From: Halomarina salina
Lineage (GTDB): Archaea > Halobacteriota > Halobacteria > Halobacteriales > Haloarculaceae
Assembly (NCBI RefSeq): GCF_023074835.1
Contig: NZ_JALLGW010000002.1
Coordinates: forward strand, 248,001-312,000
Direction: 5' to 3'
Length of the DNA: 64,000 nucleotides
Below are positions 7,432-17,054 of this stretch, one piece after another. Position numbers and translations under genes: made by a program. Within the stretch, counting starts at the first letter, position 1, and the number at the start of each line of letters is the position of its first letter. The notes beneath the pieces are model-generated. The model was not told the origin of the DNA, did not search any database, and was given only the letters and a program-made list of their open reading frames with translations.

Positions 7432-9279
7432 TCAGTCGTCCGCTTCGCCCATCGCCCTCGCCGGCATCCGCTCCTCGAGGTACTCCGCCATGATGCGATA
7501 CGCGCGAATCTTCTGGTCGATGTCCGAGGAGCCGTGGCCCTCCTCGCCCAGTTCCTCGTACCGGAAGTCTTCGGGGGACTCCCAGCCTCGCTCTTCGAGG
7601 GCGTCGCGGAAGATGCGGGCCTGGCTCACCGGACAGCGCGGGTCGTTGACGCCGTGGACCATCAGGATGGGCGCGGTCATCTCCTCGACGTGGGTGATGG
7701 GCGAGCGCTCGCGGTAGAACGCCGCGTTCTCCTCGGGGTCGCCCAGTTGCTGTTCGAGCGTCGTCTTGAAGTGGGGCATCGACTCCTCGTACAGCGCCTG
7801 GAGGTCGGTGATGCCGACCCAGGCGACGCCCGTCGTCCACGTCTCGGGGTGCATCGTTAACTGACAGTACGCCGAGTAGCCGCCGTAGGAGCCGCCGTAG
7901 ACGGCGATGCGGTCGTCGTCGACGTACTCCTGCTGGCGGAGCCACGCCGCCCCCTCGCGGATGTCGACCTGCTCCATCCCGCCCCAGTCGCCGTGGACGG
8001 CGTTCTTGAACTCGCGGCCGCGGCCGATGGAGCCGCGGTAGTTCGGCTGGAAGACGGTGTAGCCCCGCGAGACGAGGAACTGCGCGTAGGCGGTGAACTG
8101 CCGGAGCGACGCGGCGTGCGGTCCGCCGTGGACCATCACGATGGCGGGCACGTCCGTCGCGTCCTCGGGGACGGCGGGGCCGTCGCGGGCATCGTAGTGG
8201 AGCGCGCCGATCTCCAGACCGTCCTCGGAATCGTAGGTGACGTACTCGCAGTCGGCGAACGCGTCGGGGTCGATGTCGCCGTACTCCGCGTCGACGAGCG
8301 TCTCGTAGCTGTCGTCGGCGAGGTCGTAGCGAAGCAGTTCGGTACGCGTGTCCGGCGTCGTCTGACTCAGGAGGACCGTCCCGTCGCCGACGAGCGACTC
8401 CTCGCCGGGGAACGAGGCGACGCCCAGCGGCGCGTCGAGTTCTCTGGCCTCGCCGTCCTCGTAGACCACGGGCACGACGGCGGCCTCGCGGTGACGGATT
8501 GCGAGGAAGTCGCCAGCGGTGTCCTCGGCGAGCGAGGCGACCGGTTGCTCCTCGTACTCGCTCGCGAACCACTCGACGCTGTCCGTGTCGAGGTCGTAGA
8601 CGCCGCTCCGACCGAGGTCCGGCGAGTTGTCGAAGACGAGCAGCGAGCTCTCGTCGCACCAGTCGACGGGGACCGCCTCCGCGCCGTCCTCGCCGACGTG
8701 GAGGTTCCGGGCGTTCGACCCGTCGGCGTCCGCGAGATAGACGTCCCGGTTGTCCAGGTCGTCGGACTCGTTGGTCGCGTAGGCGATGCGCGACCCGTCG
8801 GGCGAGAGTTCGACCGTGAACACCGGGCGGTCGTAGTCGGTGAGGCGCTCGTCGGTCCCCGACTCGCGGTCGTAGCGGTGGACGTTCATCTGTCCCTCGG
8901 CGGTCGAGGTGTAGAACAGCCAGCGACCGTCGTCGCTCACGTCCATGAAGTGGCTCTGTCCGTCGTTCGTCACGACGGCCTCGTTCTCTCGCGAGTCGAG
9001 GTCGAACCGGTGGACGTCGTTCTGCTCGTCGCCGTCGTCGTCCACGTGGAAGAGGACGCCATCGCCGTCGGCGTCCCACGCGATACCGTGGCGTGCCTGC
9101 CGGGGGACTTCGCCCGAGGACACCTGCTCGCGCTCGCCCGTCGCGAGGTCCTGCACGTACAGTTCGTTCCGACCGCTCTCGTCGTAGTAGAACGCGATAC
9201 GCGACCCGTCCGGAGAGACGGTCGGGTGGTAGAACGTCGGGAGGCTGGCCAGCTCTTCGAGCGGGTACTCCGCTGACAT
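7432..9279 (-). CDS. S9-family prolyl-oligopeptidase-like serine peptidase
   Basis: A 615-residue two-domain peptidase. The N-terminal two thirds is a beta-propeller made of repeated SPDGSRIAF/Y blades (starting HPTVSPDGSRIAFYY). The C-terminal alpha/beta hydrolase holds the nucleophile in YGGSYGGYSAY (about Ser464), the aspartate in MVHGVNDPRCP (about 547) and the histidine in GEEGHGSS (about 582). No signal peptide is seen, so it acts in the cytoplasm, probably trimming oligopeptides or acyl-peptides. I chose the ATG at 9277-9279 because it starts the recognisable domain; the 30 codons upstream are unlike haloarchaeal protein. It is convergent with the aminotransferase gene. Confidence 0.93.
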   Translation of the reverse strand: MSAEYPLEELASLPTFYHPTVSPDGSRIAFYYDESGRNELYVQDLATGEREQVSSGEVPRQARHGIAWDADGDGVLFHVDDDGDEQNDVHRFDLDSRENEAVVTNDGQSHFMDVSDDGRWLFYTSTAEGQMNVHRYDRESGTDERLTDYDRPVFTVELSPDGSRIAYATNESDDLDNRDVYLADADGSNARNLHVGEDGAEAVPVDWCDESSLLVFDNSPDLGRSGVYDLDTDSVEWFASEYEEQPVASLAEDTAGDFLAIRHREAAVVPVVYEDGEARELDAPLGVASFPGEESLVGDGTVLLSQTTPDTRTELLRYDLADDSYETLVDAEYGDIDPDAFADCEYVTYDSEDGLEIGALHYDARDGPAVPEDATDVPAIVMVHGGPHAASLRQFTAYAQFLVSRGYTVFQPNYRGSIGRGREFKNAVHGDWGGMEQVDIREGAAWLRQQEYVDDDRIAVYGGSYGGYSAYCQLTMHPETWTTGVAWVGITDLQALYEESMPHFKTTLEQQLGDPEENAAFYRERSPITHVEEMTAPILMVHGVNDPRCPVSQARIFRDALEERGWESPEDFRYEELGEEGHGSSDIDQKIRAYRIMAEYLEERMPARAMGEADD

Positions 9280-9390
9280 GACAGACGGTCTGGCCAGTGG
9301 CCTCTTAGTGATTTCCCGACTGGCGGTTCTGTAGCACGTACGACACGGCTGCTCGCAGAGGGTGCCCACCCAGGCCGACTCGGCGACTAC

Positions 9391-9834
9391 TCAGCAGCGC
9401 TCGTCGCAGATGCGGTCGATGATGTCGCCGGTCGAGTAGAGCGCCTCGTTGCCCTCCAGCGCCGACGCTCGCATGACCTCGCAGTCGATGCCACGCTCGG
9501 CGAGCGCATCCGCGATGGCGTCCTCGTCGTGGTCCTGGTCGTGACCGAGGACGATGACGTTCGGCTGGATGCGCTCGATGGGGACGAAGATGTCCTCGCG
9601 GTCACCGAGGTGAGCCTCGTCGACCGGGTCGAGCGACGCCACCAGCCGTCGGCGCTGCTCGTCGGGGACGATGGGTTTGGGCTTGTGCGTGACGTTCTCT
9701 CGCCGAGCGACGATGACGTGGAGTTCGCCCAGTTCGGCGGCCTCTTGGAGGTAGTGGACGTGGCCGGGGTGGAGGATGTCGAAGGTGCCCTGCGCGACGA
9801 CCCGCTGGGTGTCGTCCCCGTCTGTGCTCGTCAT
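9391..9834 (-). CDS. ribL: archaeal FAD synthase RibL (nucleotidyltransferase)
   Basis: A 147-residue cytidylyltransferase-like protein. The nucleotide-binding signature [14 protein letters not shown] occupies residues 16-29, with HPGH at 22-25, and the protein ends in a Cys-containing tail as in RibL. Size and motifs match archaeal RibL, which adenylates FMN to FAD. A glycerol-3-phosphate or phosphopantetheine transferase is the alternative, but the archaeal short form with this C-terminus favours RibL. Its ATG overlaps the stop of the upstream JAMM gene by 4 bp (ATGA), so the two are translationally coupled. Confidence 0.85.
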   Translation of the reverse strand: MTSTDGDDTQRVVAQGTFDILHPGHVHYLQEAAELGELHVIVARRENVTHKPKPIVPDEQRRRLVASLDPVDEAHLGDREDIFVPIERIQPNVIVLGHDQDHDEDAIADALAERGIDCEVMRASALEGNEALYSTGDIIDRICDERC

Positions 9835-10373
9835 CGCTCCCCTCCGCGGTCGGCGCGTTCGTCGCCCTCGGCGTCGTCGTAGAGGTCGTAGTCGAGTTCG
9901 GCGTCGATGTCGTCCTGTGTGAAGTCGAAGAAGCGGTCCTCGGCGTCGGGGATGTCGATGTCCAGCACGCGCAGGTCGCGGACCTCGCCCTCCTGGTCGA
10001 ACGCCTCCCAGTCGTCGGGGCCGTACGGCGCGCCGATGATGATGTGGACGGTCCCCTTCCCGAACGTCGCCAGGTCGGCGTCGCTTGGGCGGAGGACGCC
10101 GTTCGGGTGGGAGTGGATGGAGCCCTGCGCCCGCATGTCGTTGGGAATCATGTTCGTCTTGACGGTCGCGCTGACCGGGTTGGACGTCGTCCCGGGGATG
10201 ACCAGGACGTCGGTGATGACCGTCCCGTCCTCGTCGAGACCGAGCGAGCGGGCGTCCTCCCCGCGCAACAGCCCCATGTACTCGTTGGGGTGGGTCTGCG
10301 CGGACGCCTCCAGCGCGAAGTCCAGCGTCGACTCCGCGATTCCGATGACGCCGCTCGACCGGAACAGCCGCAT
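9831..10373 (-). CDS. JAMM/MPN metalloprotease (Mov34/PAD-1 family), deSAMPylase-like
   Basis: A 180-residue JAMM-domain protein. The zinc-site signature is complete: Glu31 (HPNEYMG), then His87-Ser-His89-Pro, Ser97 and Asp100 in [14 protein letters not shown]. In haloarchaea such enzymes cleave isopeptide or linear bonds to the ubiquitin-like SAMP proteins (HvJAMM-type), so deSAMPylation is the likely role, by family inference. The C-terminus is a long acidic tail (about residues 150-180). It overlaps ribL by 4 bp. The divergent DHH gene lies 156 bp upstream, so promoters of both sit in that interval. Confidence 0.87.
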   Translation of the reverse strand: MRLFRSSGVIGIAESTLDFALEASAQTHPNEYMGLLRGEDARSLGLDEDGTVITDVLVIPGTTSNPVSATVKTNMIPNDMRAQGSIHSHPNGVLRPSDADLATFGKGTVHIIIGAPYGPDDWEAFDQEGEVRDLRVLDIDIPDAEDRFFDFTQDDIDAELDYDLYDDAEGDERADRGGER

Positions 10374-10529
10374 ACTCGGCCCGACGGGCGGTTTTCATAT
10401 ACGGGTTCCGAAACGGGTGGCACGCCAACTGCAGTGGCCGGCGCGCGCCCCGACCCGCGCGGTCCGCTCCTCGGCGCTGACGGACGTGCTTGCCAACGCT
10501 TAAAACCGGCCGGAACCGAAGCCCCGTAA

Positions 10530-12431
10530 ATGGCACCTACGCACGCGGAGTCGTCCGACGTGGACGGCGATTCTTCCCCCGCGACGACCGTCTACGACCT
10601 CGCTCCCGAGTGTACCGCAGACGCCGTCACCGTCGACGCGAACTACCACGCCACGGTCAACGGCGTCGTCCCGTACGGCGTCTTCGTCGACCTGTCGGAC
10701 CACGTCTCCGGACTGGTCCACGAGTCCGTCCTCGACGGTGAGTACGACGTCGGCGACGCGTTCATCGTCCACCTGGACGAGGTGCGCGAGAACGGGGACC
10801 TCAGTTTCAGCGAGGTTCAACCGACCGACTACACCACCGAGGCCGTCGGCCCCGACAACGAAGCGACCGTCGACGAACTCGACGACCGGGTCGGCGACAC
10901 CGTCCGGCTGACCGGTGGCGTCGTCCAGATTCGCCAGACCGCCGGCCCCACCATCTTCCACCTCCGCGACGCGACCGGTATCGTGCCCTGCGCGGCGTTC
11001 GAGGAGGCGGGCGTCCGCGCCTACCCCGAGGTGGAGATCGGCGACCTGGTGGAGATCACCGGCGAGATCGAGTCACGCGACGGGACGCTCCAGATCGAAG
11101 CCGAGTCGGTCGACGCCGTCACCGACGAGTCGGTGGCCGCGGACCTCGACGAAGCGCTCGACGAGGCCGCACGGCCCGCGACGCCCGACCCACTCGTCGA
11201 GTGGGAGGCGTTCGAACCCATCCGCGAGGACCTCGAATCCGTCGCGGCCACGCTGAAGCGCGCGGTGCTCGACGGCCGACCCATCCGGATGCGCCACCAC
11301 GCAGACGGCGACGGGATGTGCGCGGCCGTCCCGCTCCAGTACGCCCTCGCGCGCTACGTCGAGTCGATTCACGTCGACCCCGGCGAGACGCGCCACCACC
11401 TCCGACGGCTCCCCTCGAAGGCGCCGTTCTACGAGATGGAGGACGTCACGCGCGACCTGAACTACGCGCTGGAAGACCAGGAGCGCCACGGGCAGAAGCT
11501 GCCCCTCCTGCTCATGCTCGACAACGGCTCCACCGAGGAGGACACGCCCGCCTACCGGACGCTCTCGGAGTACGACGTCCCCATCGTCGTCCTCGACCAC
11601 CACCACCCCGACCCCGAGGCGGTCGACCCGTACCTCGACGAACACGTCAACCCGTACATCCACGACGAGGACTACCGCATCACGACGGGCATGATGTGCG
11701 TCGAACTCGCGCGGATGATAGACCCCGACGTGACGAGCGAGGTCCGCCACGTTCCCGCCGTCGCCGGGCTCTGCGACCGCTCGCGCGCCGAGGTGATGGA
11801 CGAGTACGTCGAACTCGCCGCGGAGGAGGGCTACGACGAGGACGACCTGGACGACGTCGGCGAGGCGCTCGACTACGCGGCGTTCTGGCTGCGCTACAAC
11901 GACGGTAGCGGCCTCGTCAACGACGTGCTGAACGTCGACTGCGACGAGGACGCTCGCCACGAGGAACTCGTCCAGTTCCTCGCCGACCACGCCGAGCAGG
12001 ACCGCGACCGCCAGCTCGACGTCACGCTCCCCCACACCGAGAGCGAGCAGCTCGACAACGGCGCGAACCTCTACCGCGTCGACGTCGAGAACCACGCCCA
12101 CCGCTTCACCTACCCCGCACCCGGCAAGACGACCGGTGCGATCCACGACCACATGGTCCGCGAGCACGACGGCGACCCCGTCATCACCATCGGCTTCGGG
12201 CCGGACTTCGCCGTCCTCCGCAGCGACGGCGTGCGACTGGACATCCCGGAGATGGTCACGCAGCTCACCGACGAGCACCCCGGCGCGGGCGTCTCCGGCG
12301 GCGGCCACCTCGTCGTCGGCTCCATCAAGTTCGTCTCGGGCAAGCGCGAGCAGGTGCTCGACGCGCTCGTCGACAAGATGAGCGAGGCCGAGATCGACGA
12401 GGATCTGCGCTCGACGCTGCTGCGCGACTGA
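10530..12431 (+). CDS. DHH-family phosphoesterase with S1 and OB domains (RecJ-like)
   Basis: A 633-residue protein with, in order, an S1 RNA-binding domain (about 35-95, [20 protein letters not shown]), an OB-fold (about 105-200) and a DHH/DHHA1 phosphoesterase. The DHH motifs are [13 protein letters not shown] (about 253-265), [25 protein letters not shown] (about 353-364) and a late [13 protein letters not shown]. Family members are haloarchaeal RecJ-like nucleases or nanoRNases that degrade single-stranded nucleic acid with Mn2+. The S1 domain suggests an RNA or RNA-DNA substrate. Which haloarchaeal RecJ paralogue it is cannot be told here. Confidence 0.9.
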   Translation: MAPTHAESSDVDGDSSPATTVYDLAPECTADAVTVDANYHATVNGVVPYGVFVDLSDHVSGLVHESVLDGEYDVGDAFIVHLDEVRENGDLSFSEVQPTDYTTEAVGPDNEATVDELDDRVGDTVRLTGGVVQIRQTAGPTIFHLRDATGIVPCAAFEEAGVRAYPEVEIGDLVEITGEIESRDGTLQIEAESVDAVTDESVAADLDEALDEAARPATPDPLVEWEAFEPIREDLESVAATLKRAVLDGRPIRMRHHADGDGMCAAVPLQYALARYVESIHVDPGETRHHLRRLPSKAPFYEMEDVTRDLNYALEDQERHGQKLPLLLMLDNGSTEEDTPAYRTLSEYDVPIVVLDHHHPDPEAVDPYLDEHVNPYIHDEDYRITTGMMCVELARMIDPDVTSEVRHVPAVAGLCDRSRAEVMDEYVELAAEEGYDEDDLDDVGEALDYAAFWLRYNDGSGLVNDVLNVDCDEDARHEELVQFLADHAEQDRDRQLDVTLPHTESEQLDNGANLYRVDVENHAHRFTYPAPGKTTGAIHDHMVREHDGDPVITIGFGPDFAVLRSDGVRLDIPEMVTQLTDEHPGAGVSGGGHLVVGSIKFVSGKREQVLDALVDKMSEAEIDEDLRSTLLRD

Positions 12432-12449
12432 CGACCACCCCGCGACGTT

Positions 12450-14120
12450 CTACCGCTCGAACTCGAATCGCCGAGCGACGGCCAGCGCGACCAGCACCCC
12501 GACGACGAGCGCCGCCAGCGCACCGACCGGGACGCGCTCACCCCCGGCAGCGCCACCGTCGCCGCGCCAGTCGGCCGCGAACACCGCCGCGTAGTGGTCA
12601 GCCACCGAGTCCCCCGAGAGGACGAACGCGACCTCCCGGTTCTCCCGGGCGGCGTGGGGGTTCCAGTTGAGGCTCCCGACGACGACGTGTTCCCCGTCGA
12701 CCACCGCGCCCTTCGCGTGGACCTTCTCGAACGCGCCGTTCGAGTCCGCGAGGCGAACCGTCAGCGGGAGGTCATCGCGCTCGGCCAGCGCGTTCAGGCG
12801 GTCGGCGAGCGCCCGGTTCTCCTCGCGGACGTACCACGCACCCGAGAGGAGGACCCGGACCTCGACGCCGCGCCGGGCCGTCGCCAGTAGTTCCCGGACG
12901 AACGGGCCGTCGGGACCGCCGAGTCCCATCTGTATCACGTCGACCGAGTCGGTGGCGTTCCCCAGCAGCGAGCGGACGCCCGACTCGGCGTTGTCGGGAG
13001 CGACGAGCAACCGGACGCGGTCGACGGTGAGCGACGCGGGCGCGAACCGACTAGGGAACGTGCCGTTGGCCGGTGTCGCCGACTGAAAGGAACGGCCGTC
13101 CCGGAACGCGGTCCAGTTCCGGGCCGCGCGCCACGCGAAGTCCTCATCGAACGTCGCGGCGAGTCGGTCGGCGACGCGTCGTTCGCCGACCACCGCGCCC
13201 CACCCGCGCGAGGAGTGGCCGCCCGTTCCGGCCGGTTTCCAGTTCTCCGTCAGCACCATCGCCCTGTCGTCGACGACGGCGTACTTCGAGTGGTGGTAGT
13301 CGTACCGTGCGTACGGGCCGTCGACGACACGGACCGGAATCCCGCGCCGGACCAGTCGGTCGAGCAGTCGCGCTTCGGCCCGTGGGATACCGCCGACGGG
13401 ACCGCCCTCGACCAGCACCCGAACTCGAACGCCCCGGCGATGGGCGGCGACCAGTTCGTCCGCGACGCGAGACGACGTCAGCGTGTAGCCAGCCAGCAGG
13501 AGTCGCTCCTCCGCACCGGCTAACGTGTCGGTCACGACCTCGGGTGCGTCGGGGAGCGTGAACGCGGTCACGTCGGCCGGTCCAATCCCGGTGACGGCGT
13601 AGTCGCTCGCACCGAGCGGCGTCCAGGCCCACCGACCGGAACCTGACGACTGCCGACCGCTCACACGTCGGTACGTCTCCGCTTCGGGGGCGTCGTCGTA
13701 CCGCACTGCCGAGAACGACTCGTCACCGTGGCTGAGTTCGAGACGTTCGCCACCGTTGGCGAGCGAGAGGTCGCCGTCCGCGGCGACGACCGGCCGGTTC
13801 GTGAGCGGACGAACCCGGTCCGGGGAGGCGGTCACCACGACCCGACCACTCGCGTCCCGTTCGGGACGGAGGCAGCCCTCGTCGTCGCAGACGCGGACCG
13901 TCGAGAGGTTCGCTCGCTCGGGGACGGAGAGCACGACGAACTCGCCTGCGTCACCGTCCGCGACGGGGTTCGGGTAGAGACCGACGATGGCGGGCCGGTC
14001 GGCGGTCGGCGATGGGTGGTGCGCCGACTGGCCTCCCGGGGAGGCACCGAGAGCGACAGCGCCGGGGGGCACCGTCGCTGTGAGACAGCAGACGAGCAGG
14101 AGCGCGACGACCCTGTTCAC
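12450..14120 (-). CDS. secreted, membrane-anchored phospholipase-D-like protein
   Basis: A 556-residue protein with an N-terminal signal peptide (MNRVVALLLVCCLTATVPPGAVA) and one C-terminal transmembrane helix (LAALVVGVLVALAVARRFEF), so it is displayed outside the cell and held by its C-terminus. Two HKD motifs define the PLD fold: YHHSKYAVVDDRAMVLTENW (about 275-294) and VHAKGAVVDGEHVVVGSLNW (about 468-487). The region before them (about 45-190) resembles a lamin-tail-like beta domain. Substrate could be phospholipid or DNA; PLD nucleases have the same motifs. It is convergent with the DHH gene. Confidence 0.88.
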   Translation of the reverse strand: MNRVVALLLVCCLTATVPPGAVALGASPGGQSAHHPSPTADRPAIVGLYPNPVADGDAGEFVVLSVPERANLSTVRVCDDEGCLRPERDASGRVVVTASPDRVRPLTNRPVVAADGDLSLANGGERLELSHGDESFSAVRYDDAPEAETYRRVSGRQSSGSGRWAWTPLGASDYAVTGIGPADVTAFTLPDAPEVVTDTLAGAEERLLLAGYTLTSSRVADELVAAHRRGVRVRVLVEGGPVGGIPRAEARLLDRLVRRGIPVRVVDGPYARYDYHHSKYAVVDDRAMVLTENWKPAGTGGHSSRGWGAVVGERRVADRLAATFDEDFAWRAARNWTAFRDGRSFQSATPANGTFPSRFAPASLTVDRVRLLVAPDNAESGVRSLLGNATDSVDVIQMGLGGPDGPFVRELLATARRGVEVRVLLSGAWYVREENRALADRLNALAERDDLPLTVRLADSNGAFEKVHAKGAVVDGEHVVVGSLNWNPHAARENREVAFVLSGDSVADHYAAVFAADWRGDGGAAGGERVPVGALAALVVGVLVALAVARRFEFER

Positions 14121-14171
14121 GCACCGGGGTGGTCCGGTGCTGGGATAAGAAGGTTCGGACGAGGAGTCGGA

Positions 14172-15488
14172 TTACGCGGTGGGCTCTGCGCGTTCGCCGT
14201 CGTCGTCGGAGAGCGCGGCCTGCGCCTTCTCGGCCTCGGTCTGGACGATGTACGAGCGGTCGTCGGCGTGTTCGCTGGCGGCCTCCAGCGCCTCCTCGGT
14301 GCCGATGCGGTTGAGCGCCCACGCGGCGCTCGTGCGGACCGAGTCGTCGTCGTCCTCGTTCAGCAGGTCGGTCAGGGGGTCGATGGCGCGCGGGTCGCCG
14401 ATCTGACCCAGCGCGCGGGCCGCGCCCGAGCGAATCTCGGGGTCGTCGGCGACGAGTCGGTCGGCGACGGTCTGGGTCGCCTCCTCGTCACCGATGGAGC
14501 CGACGGCGCGGAGCACGACGCGCTGGAGCGGCGGGTTGGCGTCGCCCTCGATGAACTCCAGGAGCGTGTCGAGCGCCCGCGGGTCGCCGATCTTCCCGAG
14601 CACCTCGATGGGGAGGAACTTCCGGCGCTGGGCGCGCTCGTTCATCTCGTCGTACGCCTCGGGCGACCCGAGACGCTTGAGCGCCATCATGCAGTTCTCC
14701 TGCATGAACTCGGACTCGAAGGTGTCGAGTGCGGTCAGGATGGGTTCGGGATTCTTCTCGCGCTCGGCGATGCGGACGACGCTGAGTTCCGGCGGGAAGT
14801 CCTTGCGGTTCCTCCCGGTGAGCACGTCGTAGAAGCCGTTGTAGTCCAACTGTTCCCGGACCGTGAGGTCGTCCCACTCCTGGGCGTCGTCGAGGTCCGA
14901 CTGGAGTCCCTCCGCAGATTCGAGCAGACTCGCGATGGTCTCCTCGTCGTCGTCCGCGTCGAGGTCGGCGTTCCGGACCGCCTCGGCGGCGTCCTCGACC
15001 GCGTCGGCGTGGGCGTCCAGGTCGTCGCTGGTCGGCCCGGCGACCCCACCGTCGAGCGTCTCGTCGAGTTCCGCGAGGCGCGTCTCGACCGCCTCGCGCA
15101 CCTCGCTCTCGCCGGTGTCGGTCCAGCGGGTGTCGCGGACGGTGCCCGCCGCCGTCTCCAGCGTCTCGGCGACGTCCTCGCCGTACGGACCGCGCTGGTC
15201 CTCGATGCCGTCACGGACCGCACCGATGCGGTCTTCGAGGTCGCCCTTCGGGTCCTCCTCGGCGTCCTCCTCCGGTTCGGGAAGCGTCTCGACGCGCTTC
15301 TCGACCCGGTCGAGTTCCGCCTCGACCTCGTCGAGGTCCGCTTCGGTCTCGGCGGCTTCGAGTTCCGCCTCGACCTCGTCGAGACGCTCGTCGAGTTCCT
15401 CGGGCGAAGCCACCGGCTCCGACTGTTCTTCGGCCGTCTCGTCCGTGGAGTCGGGGGTCTCCTCGGACTCGTCATCCCCGTCGCTCAT
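14172..15488 (-). CDS. HEAT-repeat protein with acidic coiled-coil N-terminus
   Basis: A 438-residue cytoplasmic protein. Residues about 1-110 are extremely Glu/Asp-rich with heptad-like EELDERLDEVEAELEAAETE, a predicted coiled coil. The middle is helical. From about 270 to 430 there are about five HEAT repeats with recurrent A..ALGQIGDPRAIDPL units. Such repeats make protein-protein scaffolds; no enzymatic motif is present and the partner is unknown. The ATG at 15486-15488 begins the natural MSDGDDESEE leader; the frame upstream is only the shadow of the next gene. Confidence 0.85.
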   Translation of the reverse strand: MSDGDDESEETPDSTDETAEEQSEPVASPEELDERLDEVEAELEAAETEADLDEVEAELDRVEKRVETLPEPEEDAEEDPKGDLEDRIGAVRDGIEDQRGPYGEDVAETLETAAGTVRDTRWTDTGESEVREAVETRLAELDETLDGGVAGPTSDDLDAHADAVEDAAEAVRNADLDADDDEETIASLLESAEGLQSDLDDAQEWDDLTVREQLDYNGFYDVLTGRNRKDFPPELSVVRIAEREKNPEPILTALDTFESEFMQENCMMALKRLGSPEAYDEMNERAQRRKFLPIEVLGKIGDPRALDTLLEFIEGDANPPLQRVVLRAVGSIGDEEATQTVADRLVADDPEIRSGAARALGQIGDPRAIDPLTDLLNEDDDDSVRTSAAWALNRIGTEEALEAASEHADDRSYIVQTEAEKAQAALSDDDGERAEPTA

Positions 15489-15580
15489 GGCGAGAACTCC
15501 GGCAGTCGCGCTCAAAGGCGTTTCCATCCCGGCGTCGACCCCCGGTAGACGACGAGCGCCACGGGCGACTACCCGTGGGA

Positions 15581-16360
15581 CTATCGACGCGTCGCGGTCT
15601 GCCCGCCGTCTGTCGCCTCCGTCGGCGTGCCCGTCCCGGCGGCCGTCGAGTCGTCGTCCGCGTACTCCCCGTCCTCGGTATCGTCGTCCGGGTCCCGCCA
15701 GTAGAGGTCCGGTGCGAGGATGAGGTACGCGAGCGCGGCGAACAGCAGCAGTCGGGGGAACAGTCGCGAGAACGCCGTCGGCGCGAGGACGGCGAGCGCC
15801 TGCACGGCCCCCATCGCCAGCGCGTCCCGGACGAGCAGGTCCGGGTACGGGATGGTGACGACCATCAGGTAGGCGAACGCGGCCGCGATGCCGAGAAGTG
15901 CGGTCGGATCGGTGAGTCCCGCGAGGTAGAGCGTCGCGAGCACCGTCGCGGCGAGCGTCGTCGGGACGCCGACCGTGACGGGGCCCTTCGGGTCGTGGAC
16001 GGTGTAGAGCCCGAGCCGGACGACGCCCATGGCGACGAACAGCGCGGCGACGGCGACGGCGACGAGCGTGCCGGTCGTCTGCCCCCACGATTCGAGCGCG
16101 ATGCCGACGAGGAACAGCGCCGGTGCGACGCAGAACGAGGCGACGTCGGCCAGCGAGTCGAGGTGTTCGCCGAACGCGGTCCCGCCGAACCTGCGGGCGA
16201 GGACGCCGTCCGCCCCGTCCGCGACGGCGGCGAGGAGGACGAGTCGCGCGGAGAGCCCCGGGTCGACGAGGACGGCGGCGGCCGCCGCGAAGCCGACCGC
16301 GGCGTTCACCACCGTCATCCCGTCCGCGACACCGAAGCGGCCGACGAACCGGGGGCGCAT
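15581..16360 (-). CDS. pssA: archaetidylserine synthase (CDP-alcohol phosphatidyltransferase)
   Basis: A 259-residue membrane enzyme of the CDP-alcohol phosphatidyltransferase family. The signature D-G-x2-A-R-x8-G-x3-D-x3-D is present as DGADGVLARRFGGTAFGEHLDSLAD (about residues 47-71). About seven hydrophobic helices surround it. In haloarchaea this type is the archaetidylserine synthase of the archaeosortase protein-sorting system, making the polar lipid precursor used in C-terminal lipid anchoring. The specific role is by family knowledge. The C-terminal 35 residues are an acidic disordered tail. Confidence 0.87.
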   Translation of the reverse strand: MRPRFVGRFGVADGMTVVNAAVGFAAAAAVLVDPGLSARLVLLAAVADGADGVLARRFGGTAFGEHLDSLADVASFCVAPALFLVGIALESWGQTTGTLVAVAVAALFVAMGVVRLGLYTVHDPKGPVTVGVPTTLAATVLATLYLAGLTDPTALLGIAAAFAYLMVVTIPYPDLLVRDALAMGAVQALAVLAPTAFSRLFPRLLLFAALAYLILAPDLYWRDPDDDTEDGEYADDDSTAAGTGTPTEATDGGQTATRR

Positions 16361-16494
16361 GTGGCAGGACTCGGGCGAGCGGGGGTTAGGGCGTTTCGGT
16401 TCGATGTGTAGCCCGACGAACCGAAACCGAACCGGAACGGCCCCTAGACGCGCGAACCACGGAGGCTATACGTCGCGCTCGGCAAGGTTCGTGT

Positions 16495-16923
16495 ATGAAG
16501 CGGCGCACGTTCCTCGCGACGGCCACCGGGGTCGGCGCAGGGGCCCTCGCCGGGTGTGTCGGCTCCAGCCTCCCTGCCAGCGACTACGATGTCGGCATGC
16601 AGCACCACTCGTTCCAGCCAGCCGACGTCGAGGTGTCCGTCGGCGAGACGGTCGTCTGGGGCAACAGCGGGTCGCGGGGGCACACCGTCACCGCGTACGG
16701 CGACGGGATTCCCGACGGGGCGACGTACTTCGCCTCGGGGGACTTCGAGAGCGAGGAGGCGGCCCGGAACGCCTACCGGAACAACCCCGGTTCGTCGGCA
16801 GGCGGCAACATCGCTCCGGGCGAGACGTACGAGCACACGTTCGAGGTGCCCGGCACCTACGCCTACGTCTGCATCCCCCACGAACCACAGGGGATGGACG
16901 GCACCGTTACCGTCGTCGAGTAG
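16495..16923 (+). CDS. halocyanin-type blue copper lipoprotein
   Basis: A 142-residue cupredoxin. The N-terminus MKRRTFLATATG is a twin-arginine signal, ending in a lipobox LAGC with Cys21 as the lipid-anchored residue. The copper ligands are His63 (SRGHTV), Cys126 (YVCIPHE), His129 and Met134 (PQGMDG). It is therefore a small electron carrier held on the outer face of the membrane, as in halocyanins. It is monocistronic and divergent from pssA, with convergent rps3ae downstream. Confidence 0.92.
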   Translation: MKRRTFLATATGVGAGALAGCVGSSLPASDYDVGMQHHSFQPADVEVSVGETVVWGNSGSRGHTVTAYGDGIPDGATYFASGDFESEEAARNAYRNNPGSSAGGNIAPGETYEHTFEVPGTYAYVCIPHEPQGMDGTVTVVE

Positions 16924-16958
16924 TCGCGCTCCATCCGCTACTCCTCCGGGACCGGCCC

Positions 16959-17000
16959 GAGCGCAGTCGCTCGTCGAGCATCGACACCGAGAGCAGTCGC
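16959..17000. terminator. paired hairpins between convergent genes
   Basis: Between the halocyanin stop and the rps3ae stop there are two related sequences. One is a perfect GAGCG-CAGT-CGCTC hairpin (16959-16972). The second copy of GAGCAGTCGCTCGG lies about 30 bp later (near 16990-17004). A bidirectional terminator role is inferred from position between convergent genes; there is no long T run directly after it. Confidence 0.35.
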
Positions 17001-17054
17001 TCGGGCAGTCGTCGTCGGAAAAGTCGGTGGGTGTCGGGTGTCGACCGCGTCGCC

